A stretch of 24,503 bases of DNA from an uncultured Muribaculaceae bacterium (lineage in GTDB: Bacteria; Bacteroidota; Bacteroidia; Bacteroidales; Muribaculaceae): positions 1-24,503 of the forward strand of contig CAUBWJ010000034.1 of assembly GCA_958439725.1 (NCBI GenBank). The letters are read 5' to 3'. Below, in pieces: positions 1 through 4,929 of the stretch (the stretch's first letter is position 1; every line of letters starts with the position of its first letter). The translations under genes were made by a program, and so were the position numbers. Under the pieces are notes generated by a model. It made no database searches. It saw nothing but the letters and a program-made list of their open reading frames with translations, and had not been told where the DNA came from.

Positions 1-76
1 CATTTTCTTGCATTTTCTGAACCTTAAGCGATTCTCTTTCACTTTGAGAATATTTATATCTACTATTCTTTTCCAT
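1..76 (-). CDS. 5' end of an unrecognised gene, cut by the window edge
   Basis: Only the first 25 codons are inside the window. They read from ATG at 76 down to base 1 and begin MEKNSRYKYSQSERE, a charged, lysine- and glutamate-rich start with no signal peptide. The ATG shares one base with the stop codon of the gene before it (TAATG at 79-74 read on the minus strand). That layout is typical of translational coupling and is the main evidence that this is a real gene. The function cannot be told from so short a piece. It probably works with the membrane/coiled-coil protein encoded just upstream. Confidence 0.5.
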   Translation of the reverse strand, partial: MEKNSRYKYSQSERESLKVQKMQEN

Positions 77-441
77 TATGCAACCTTACATTGAGACAGA
101 GCACTTTCCAGCAATTTAAGTGTATCCCTTAAATTTTGGATTTCTCTTTGATTAAGTTCATTTTGCTTTTTGAGTTTCTGTATAATGGCTTGCTGTTTGC
201 AAATGATTTCATTTTTCATTCGTTCCTTCTCTTCTTTTTCTCGCTGATTCTTTTTGATTTTGCCAACAGTCCAAATTACAGCCATAAAAAGAGGACTTCC
301 TGAAATTAATCCACCGGCGATCATACCTGTTGTAGGGGAAATTTTCACCCCGAATTCATTACATGCTTCTGTTATAGTAGTACTTGGAAATGCAAGCACT
401 TTGTCAGCTGCTTTAAGGATACTATCTATGCTGTTTGCCAT
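76..441 (-). CDS. Small protein with one hydrophobic segment and a C-terminal coiled coil, function unknown
   Basis: A 121-residue protein. I chose the ATG at 441, which gives MANSIDSILKAADKVL. The frame stays open further upstream to 654, but that extension runs through a hairpin-rich AT-rich leader and looks non-coding. Visible parts are an N-terminal helix (about 1-40), a glycine-rich hydrophobic stretch (about 39-62, with GMIAGGLISGS followed by PLFMAVIW), and a highly charged helix from about 63 to 118. The charged helix is rich in K, E, Q and N with leucines in a heptad-like spacing and should form a coiled coil. This suggests a membrane-anchored coiled-coil protein, but I do not recognise the family. 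It overlaps the next gene by one base (TAATG). The surrounding DNA is much more AT-rich than the rest of the window, so the pair may be accessory DNA. Confidence 0.55.
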   Translation of the reverse strand: MANSIDSILKAADKVLAFPSTTITEACNEFGVKISPTTGMIAGGLISGSPLFMAVIWTVGKIKKNQREKEEKERMKNEIICKQQAIIQKLKKQNELNQREIQNLRDTLKLLESALSQCKVA

Positions 442-941
442 AATTCGCGTGATAAATATTAATACTGTATTAAAAGAACGCAGACAATCTCCGATTGTCC
501 TAACGGTGGGGCTCTGGAATTGCCTTGTATCAGGATAAAAGAAGGAAAGTCTGCGCCGTATGGGCACAATACACTTTCCGACCTTTATTTGTGATACAAA
601 GGGCTCACCTAAATGAGCGCGGTTCAATTTTCCATATTTCACCGTATCAAACAAAAGCCGTTTGCATATTGCATTTTGCTAATGGTCATGCTCCCGGACT
701 CTTCCGCGGAGATTGTCGTTATGTTCTAACGACGGCAAAAATAATGATATATTATGGGATAATCACTATATTGACCTATGTTTTCGAACATATCGAAGCT
801 GTTTCCCATCTCATCATACTGAACTGATGCAGACTTTCCAAAGCACAAAACTACCAATTAGGTCGCCAGGATTCTTGGCGACAGGATAGAAATAGGAAGA
901 TTCTACATTAGGTCCCATTAAATATCGGGGCGGTGAGTAAA
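442..941. other. AT-rich gene-poor stretch with small inverted repeats
   Basis: I see no convincing gene here; the open frames are short and unlike known proteins. The stretch holds four small perfect inverted repeats: 483-499 (GACAATC/GATTGTC, 3-base loop), 715-733 (GTCGTTA/TAACGAC, 5-base loop), 783-797 (TTCGA/TCGAA, 5-base loop) and 862-882 (GTCGCCA/TGGCGAC, 7-base loop). On the minus strand the first is followed by a short T-rich run (TTCTTTT), so it could be an attenuator or terminator ahead of the 76-441 gene. Two minus-strand matches to TAnnTTTG, at 743-736 and 853-846, lack a clear -33 partner. The octamer ATTAGGTC occurs at 857-864 and 907-914. Confidence 0.4.
483..499 (-). repeat. 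Inverted repeat (hairpin) in the leader of the 76-441 gene
   Basis: A perfect 7-bp stem (GACAATC/GATTGTC) with a 3-base loop, lying about 42-58 bases before the chosen ATG at 441. Read on the minus strand it is followed within a few bases by TTCTTTT. It may be an attenuator, a terminator or an operator; the sequence alone does not decide. Confidence 0.4.
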
Positions 942-1086
942 GGGTTAAGGACTTTAGGGACACTTCGGACTTTACGGACACTACGGACTTTACTGACTCT
1001 ACTGACTTTACTGACTCTATGGACTTTACGGACTTGGGGGCGCGTTGGGGAGATGGGGGACTTTACGGACTCTTCGGAGACTTCGG
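942..1086. repeat. Degenerate 9-bp tandem repeat (minisatellite), consensus ACTTTACGG
   Basis: Ten consecutive 9-base units run from 951 to 1040, with a degenerate unit before them. Three more units (1060-1086) follow after a 19-base interruption. A second order is visible: units close to ACTTTACGG alternate with units close to ACACTACGG or ACTCTACTG, so the real period is 18. On the plus strand GGA recurs every nine bases in most units. The array lies at the junction between the AT-rich block and the GC-rich backbone, downstream of the aldolase gene. Open frames through it give only low-complexity peptide and are not counted as genes. Such arrays are prone to change copy number by slippage. 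Confidence 0.8.
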
Positions 1087-1106
1087 GGGATTCCGGGGAT
1101 GGGTAT

Positions 1107-1169
1107 TTAGTGGGAGGACAGATGGGGTTAGCGGGAGGACTGAGGGGGTTAGAGGGCGGAGAGGAGGGT
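1107..1169. repeat. Three 21-bp direct repeats, G-rich, overlapping the 3' end of the aldolase gene
   Basis: Three adjoining 21-base units start at 1107, 1128 and 1149. Each begins TTAG on the plus strand and continues with G-runs; units 1 and 2 share the core GGGAGGAC. The TTA at 1149-1151 is the stop codon of the minus-strand aldolase gene, so the third unit is its last six codons plus stop. Units 1 and 2 each end in TAA in that same frame. This looks like tandem duplication of the end of the gene. The run of G-tracts on the plus strand could also form a G-quadruplex. Confidence 0.65.
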
Positions 1170-2174
1170 GGAGATGGCGGTGGGGGTGGTGGTCCAGTCG
1201 GTGACGAAGCGGACGGGGGATTTCTCGGGCTGGCGGGGGCCCCAGAGCTCGAAGGAGAAGTGGGCGCGGAGGCGGTCGATGAGGGCGTTGGGGAGGAGGA
1301 AGAATTGCTGGTTGGAGGGTGAGTCGATGTAGAGCTGATGGCCTTTGGCGACGAATCCGCGTTTCATTTCGAGGGCGAGGGCTACGGCATGTCGGCCGAT
1401 CTGGTCATAGAGTCCGCCGCTGAGGAGTGTGGAGAACTGGAGGCCGAGGAGGCGTCCTTTGGCAAGCATGGCGCCGTGGCGCTTGATGAGGGTGCGGAAA
1501 CGGGGGAAGAGTTCGGGACGGCGGGTGACCATGGCTTCGCCGAAGAGGGCGCCGCATTTGGTGCCTCCGATATAGAAGACGTCGCTGAGGGCGGCGATGT
1601 CGCGAAGGGTCACATCGCAGCCTTCGGCATTGAGGCCGTAGGCGAGACGGGCACCGTCGATGAAGAGAGGGACGTTGCGGTCGGAGCACACTTTATAAAG
1701 GGCTTCGAGCTGACGGCGCGTGTAGATGGTGCCGAGTTCGGTGGGAAATGAGATGTAGACGGCTCCGGGAGCGACCATGGCATCGTGGCTGTCGTCGGCA
1801 TAGAAGCTGTCGATGTATCGGGCGACGTCGGAGGCATCGAGACGGCCGTCATGGCCGGGGAGCGCAATGACTTTGTGGCCCCAGGCCTCGACGGCTCCGG
1901 CCTCGTGGACGTTGATGTGGCCCGTATCGGCACAGATGACTCCCTGATAATTACGAAGCAAGGCATCGATTATGGTGCAGTTGGCCTGTGTGCCGCCCTC
2001 GAAGAAAAAGACTTCTCCGCGGTCTATGCCGCACAGGCTGAGGATGAGGTCGCGGGCCGCGGCGCAATAAGGATCGTTGCCATAGCCGGAGGTGTGCTCA
2101 AGATTGGTGCGCATGAGCGCTTCCATTACGGCGGGGTGACCGCCTGCCATATAGTCGCTGTCGAAGTATATCAT
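1149..2174 (-). CDS. ltaE: Low-specificity L-threonine aldolase family (PLP enzyme)
   Basis: A 341-residue member of the beta-eliminating lyase/threonine aldolase family (fold-type I PLP enzymes), which cleaves threonine or allo-threonine to glycine and acetaldehyde in the cytosol. Visible marks are the N-terminal FDSDYMAGGHPAVMEAL, the cofactor-binding FEGGTQAN region, the aspartate in FIDGARLAYGL that pairs with the pyridine nitrogen, and the lysine in YIGGTKCGALFGE that forms the Schiff base. Length fits the family. The frame can be opened 14 codons further to a TTG at 2216, but that TTG lies inside the -7 promoter box at 2221-2214, so ATG at 2174 is the better start. It is divergent from the DUF1232 gene and appears to be a single-gene transcript. 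Its last codons belong to a 21-bp repeat. Exact substrate preference cannot be read from sequence. Confidence 0.88.
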   Translation of the reverse strand: MIYFDSDYMAGGHPAVMEALMRTNLEHTSGYGNDPYCAAARDLILSLCGIDRGEVFFFEGGTQANCTIIDALLRNYQGVICADTGHINVHEAGAVEAWGHKVIALPGHDGRLDASDVARYIDSFYADDSHDAMVAPGAVYISFPTELGTIYTRRQLEALYKVCSDRNVPLFIDGARLAYGLNAEGCDVTLRDIAALSDVFYIGGTKCGALFGEAMVTRRPELFPRFRTLIKRHGAMLAKGRLLGLQFSTLLSGGLYDQIGRHAVALALEMKRGFVAKGHQLYIDSPSNQQFFLLPNALIDRLRAHFSFELWGPRQPEKSPVRFVTDWTTTPTAISTLLSAL

Positions 2175-2213
2175 GGGGGATGTATTATGAAGATAAGTAC
2201 CGTTATTCTGCTG

Positions 2214-2243
2214 CAAAATTACAGATATATTCCAGAATACAAG
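2214..2243 (-). promoter_or_regulatory. Promoter of the threonine aldolase gene
   Basis: On the minus strand TAATTTTG at 2221-2214 matches the Bacteroidetes -7 consensus TAnnTTTG exactly. CTTG at 2243-2240 is a 3-of-4 match to the -33 box TTTG, with 18 bases between them (19-21 is usual). Transcription should begin about seven bases past the -7 box, leaving a leader of roughly 30 bases before ATG 2174. This position argues against the upstream TTG start. Confidence 0.65.
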
Positions 2244-2277
2244 GCAACTCTTTAGGGAATTAAACCGTTTTCAGTGT

Positions 2278-2733
2278 ATGGCAGCCAGATTACCTGACAA
2301 ACCGAAGGATTACTCGGGATATGCGCGCTTCTTCTCGCACGCATCGCTGATGAAGAAGCTGGGGAGGACGGCCTCGAAGGCCGGACGCAAGGTGGTGTAT
2401 GCGGCGCTGGTGCTCTATTATGCGGCCACCGACAAGTCGATACCGCTGCGGCAACGGGCGAAAATATACGGGGCACTGGGTTATTTCATACTGCCGATAG
2501 ACCTGATACCTGACTTTACGGCTATTCTTGGCTATACCGACGACTTAGGCGCCCTGCTGTGGGCGCTGAAATCGATTGCGGACAACATAACGCCTGAGAT
2601 ATGCGCCAAGGCTGCGGAGCGGCTGACGCAATGGTTTCCGGATGCCGGAGAGAATCCGCCGGAGCTTCCGATGCTCAACAACGAGGATGAAACAGGGCTG
2701 CCGGAGGGGTATCAAGACCCTCCGGAGGGATGA
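2278..2733 (+). CDS. DUF1232 (YkvA-like) small membrane-associated protein
   Basis: A 151-residue protein. The family mark is at about 65-93, GALGYFILPIDLIPDF followed by TAILGYTDDLGAL. This is the DUF1232 core, a short hydrophobic hairpin with conserved D, P and D residues found in many bacteria, whose biochemical role is not established. The N-terminal 40 residues are basic, the segment at 39-49 is hydrophobic, and the last 30 residues are acidic and proline-rich. The gene is divergent from the aldolase gene with about 100 bases between starts. I see no good -7 box on this strand. Two hairpins close the gene, one of them inside its last codons. The family call is firm, the function unknown. 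Confidence 0.85.
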   Translation: MAARLPDKPKDYSGYARFFSHASLMKKLGRTASKAGRKVVYAALVLYYAATDKSIPLRQRAKIYGALGYFILPIDLIPDFTAILGYTDDLGALLWALKSIADNITPEICAKAAERLTQWFPDAGENPPELPMLNNEDETGLPEGYQDPPEG

Positions 2734-2755
2734 AACCGGGGCTACGAGACCCCGG
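2701..2755 (+). terminator. Two tandem GC-rich hairpins at the end of the DUF1232 gene
   Basis: The first hairpin (2701-2708 with 2718-2725, CCGGAGGG/CCCTCCGG, 9-base loop) lies inside the final codons. The second (2736-2741 with 2750-2755, CCGGGG/CCCCGG, 8-base loop) starts two bases after the stop codon. Neither is followed by a T-run, so an intrinsic terminator of the classical type is not shown. They may stabilise the 3' end of the mRNA or separate this gene from the hmu promoter downstream. Confidence 0.45.
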
Positions 2756-2816
2756 AATACTCAAAAATGATTAAGGGGGATAAACGAGTGCAGGGAAAAA
2801 TCATAAATTTTGGGTA

Positions 2817-2847
2817 TTTAGCCGCCATGTGGAAGTATCTAATTTTG
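2817..2847 (+). promoter_or_regulatory. Promoter of the hmu operon
   Basis: TAATTTTG at 2840-2847 is an exact Bacteroidetes -7 box. TTTA at 2817-2820 is a 3-of-4 match to TTTG at the ideal 19-base spacing. A transcript starting near 2854 would have a leader of about 34 bases before the PepSY gene. The stretch just after the box (2841-2871) has an imperfect symmetry, AATTTTG against CAAATT. It could be a repressor site, but it does not convincingly match a Fur box. Iron or haem control is expected from what is known of hmu loci, not shown here. Confidence 0.6.
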
Positions 2848-2887
2848 CATCGTAAAAAAGAACGACAAATTAGCTGATTACTATCAC

Positions 2888-4387
2888 ATGAAATTCAGAT
2901 TGGGTTGGAAAAAATTTCATAAATGGGCAGGGTTATTGACTGCTGTTTTCCTGCTCATATTCTGCGTGTCAGGTATCATCATGAACCACCGGGCAGCGTT
3001 TTCCGGCATAGATGTGACACGCAAGCTTCTCCCGGCCGACTATCAACTGAAGAATTTCAACAACGGTATAATCAGAGGCACCCTTCCGCTGGACTCCATG
3101 CGGCTGATGGCATTCGGCAATTCCGGCCTGTGGCTTACCGACCGCAGTTTCTCGAGCTTCGCAGATTTCAACGAAGGGCTGCCGAAAGGCGCGGACAACC
3201 GCCAGATAAGAAATGTCGTAATAATGCGTGACGGCAACCTGTGGTGCGCCACGCAGTTCGGACTCTTCCGCCGCGAAAATAACGGATGGAAAGAAATCAC
3301 TCTTCCGGGTAACGACGAACGCATTTCAGACCTAACACTGACTCCCGACAGCACGGGACTGATTGTTCTGGGACGGTCGGCGATATATCGGGTTACGCCC
3401 GACGGCGAGAGCGAATGCAAGCAACTGACCGCACCTGCGGACTATAAGCCGCGCGTGACGCTTTTCAAGACCGTGTGGCAGCTGCACAGCGGCGAGCTGT
3501 TCGGCACAGCGGGAAGAATCGTAGTGGACATCATAGCTCTTGTGATAATATTCCTATGCATCACAGGTATCATACTTTTCATTCTCCCCTACAGAATACG
3601 CCGTCTTTCGAAGAAGCATCTTACCGACAAAATAAAGCCCACAGCAAGGAAAATGAAATGGAATTTCCGCTGGCACGACAAGGCCGGAGCTGTCACCATC
3701 ATATTCACGGTGATAATAGCCTTCACGGGAATGTGTCTGCGGCCACCGCTGATGATTCCGCTTGTACTCACAGAAACCTCACCCCTCCCCGGCTCCAATC
3801 TGGACAGCGACAATGACTGGCACGACAAGCTCAGAGGCATCCGCTGGGACGAGAATCTGGACAAATGGATTGTATCGACAACCGAGGGGTTCTATACATT
3901 CGACCGCAATTTTTCCGGAGTGCCCGGTAAACCGGGGAAAGCGCCCGCGATAAGCCCGATGGGAGTGAATGTGTTTGAGAAAGAGGGCGAGGAATGGCTG
4001 ATAGGCTCCTTCAGCGGTCTCTACCGGTGGAACCCGGAGAAAGAAACCGTAACGGATTATTTCACAGGCAAAGCGTCTGAACGACAGGGAGGCAGACCGG
4101 TATCGACCCATCTTGTAAGCGGCTTCAGCACCGACCTTGGCACACCGACGGTATTTGACTTCTCAACCGGAGCGGCCGGACTGCCGGAGATGCCGGAAGA
4201 ACTTGCATCACAGCCGATGTCGCTGTGGAATGTGGCTCTTGAACTGCATGTGGGACGCTGCTACACGCCATTCCTCGGGCCGCTGTCATCGCTGTTCGTA
4301 TTTCTTGCGGGCCTCATCATCAACCTGGTGCTCATCTCGGGATATATCGTCCACCACCGACATAAGAAAAGATCATTAACCAAATAA
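2888..4387 (+). CDS. PepSY-associated four-helix membrane protein with propeller-like external repeats, first gene of the hmu unit
   Basis: A 499-residue inner-membrane protein of the PepSY_TM type. Four membrane helices are visible at about 13-33, 209-234, 264-284 and 463-488. Family marks include HKWAGLLTAVFLL at the start, the LHSGELFGTAGR segment before helix 2, and a histidine near helix 4 (LELHVGR). The two large outside loops (34-208 and 285-462) do not look like ordinary PepSY domains. They contain repeats of the form W-x-[ASTG]-x-x-x-G-[LF]-[YF], such as LWCATQFGLFRR, WIVSTTEGFYTF and WLIGSFSGLYRW, like the units of two-component-regulator-type beta-propellers. Relatives often sit beside siderophore or haem receptors and are thought to move electrons or assist transport. 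The lipoprotein gene follows after 12 bases. The class is firm, the role inferred. Confidence 0.8.
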   Translation: MKFRLGWKKFHKWAGLLTAVFLLIFCVSGIIMNHRAAFSGIDVTRKLLPADYQLKNFNNGIIRGTLPLDSMRLMAFGNSGLWLTDRSFSSFADFNEGLPKGADNRQIRNVVIMRDGNLWCATQFGLFRRENNGWKEITLPGNDERISDLTLTPDSTGLIVLGRSAIYRVTPDGESECKQLTAPADYKPRVTLFKTVWQLHSGELFGTAGRIVVDIIALVIIFLCITGIILFILPYRIRRLSKKHLTDKIKPTARKMKWNFRWHDKAGAVTIIFTVIIAFTGMCLRPPLMIPLVLTETSPLPGSNLDSDNDWHDKLRGIRWDENLDKWIVSTTEGFYTFDRNFSGVPGKPGKAPAISPMGVNVFEKEGEEWLIGSFSGLYRWNPEKETVTDYFTGKASERQGGRPVSTHLVSGFSTDLGTPTVFDFSTGAAGLPEMPEELASQPMSLWNVALELHVGRCYTPFLGPLSSLFVFLAGLIINLVLISGYIVHHRHKKRSLTK

Positions 4388-4399
4388 AAGTAACCAAAA

Positions 4400-4882
4400 A
4401 TGAAAACTATCAAGACAATTTTCGCTACCATGGTAGCCGTAGCAAGCATGTTATCTTTCACCTCCTGCGGAAGCGACGACAACGACGCCCCCAAAGCACC
4501 AGCAGCAAAGAGCATTGAAGGAACTTACAAAGGAGATATGTCATGTAGTGTGATGGGAGAGGCCAGCGACTACGAGGACATGACCTTCACGGTAACCGCC
4601 ATGAGCGACGCAAATGTATCGATCACGCTTCCCGCTTTCGGCGAAGCTCCCATGGCACTTCCTTCAATCACAGCCGAAGGTCTCGAAGTAACAGAAGCTG
4701 ACGACGTCTACACCATCAAGCAGAAAGAAATCAAAGGAACCTTATCGAACGGCAGAGAGTATACTCTCATAATAGCAGGCTCATGCCAGAATTCCGCCCT
4801 CACCCTCAACTACAACCTTCAGTACGGCAAGATGCCCATGCCGATGATCTGCTCTGTAACCGCCGCTCCTAAAGTGAAATAA
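4400..4882 (+). CDS. Surface-exposed lipoprotein in the hmuY position (calycin-like), putative haem-binding partner
   Basis: A 160-residue lipoprotein. The signal peptide ends in a lipobox (LSFTSC) with lipidated Cys23, followed by GSDDND, an acidic stretch like the Bacteroidetes lipoprotein export signal that sends proteins to the cell surface. The mature part opens with IEGTYKGDMSC and is predicted mostly beta; it resembles the calycin-like domain seen in many Bacteroides lipoproteins. It lies between the PepSY gene and the receptor gene, where Porphyromonas gingivalis has hmuY, but is shorter and I do not see HmuY similarity. It is methionine-rich (M47, M52, M61, M68, M85, then MPMPM at 145-149), which could matter for haem because several HmuY-like proteins bind haem through two methionines. 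Haem binding is inference from position and methionines only. Confidence 0.75.
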   Translation: MKTIKTIFATMVAVASMLSFTSCGSDDNDAPKAPAAKSIEGTYKGDMSCSVMGEASDYEDMTFTVTAMSDANVSITLPAFGEAPMALPSITAEGLEVTEADDVYTIKQKEIKGTLSNGREYTLIIAGSCQNSALTLNYNLQYGKMPMPMICSVTAAPKVK

Positions 4883-4929
4883 AACAGGTTTCCAACAAAT
4901 CCAATAGCTTATATCTCTATACATTTCCA

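Noticed and set aside
525..827. Plus-strand open frame of 100 codons in the AT-rich leader
   Set aside because: No recognisable domain or promoter, odd composition, and small inverted repeats inside it.
942..1086. CRISPR array
   Set aside because: The repeat unit is 9 bp with no unique spacers, and there are no cas genes in the window.
933..1322. Open frame across the 9-bp array giving a TLRTLRTLLTL-type peptide
   Set aside because: It is only the translation of the tandem repeat and of the strand opposite the aldolase gene; there is no start context and no family resemblance.
2841..2871. Fur box at the hmu promoter
   Set aside because: Only a weak AATTTTG/CAAATT symmetry is present; it does not match the 19-bp Fur consensus well enough to call.
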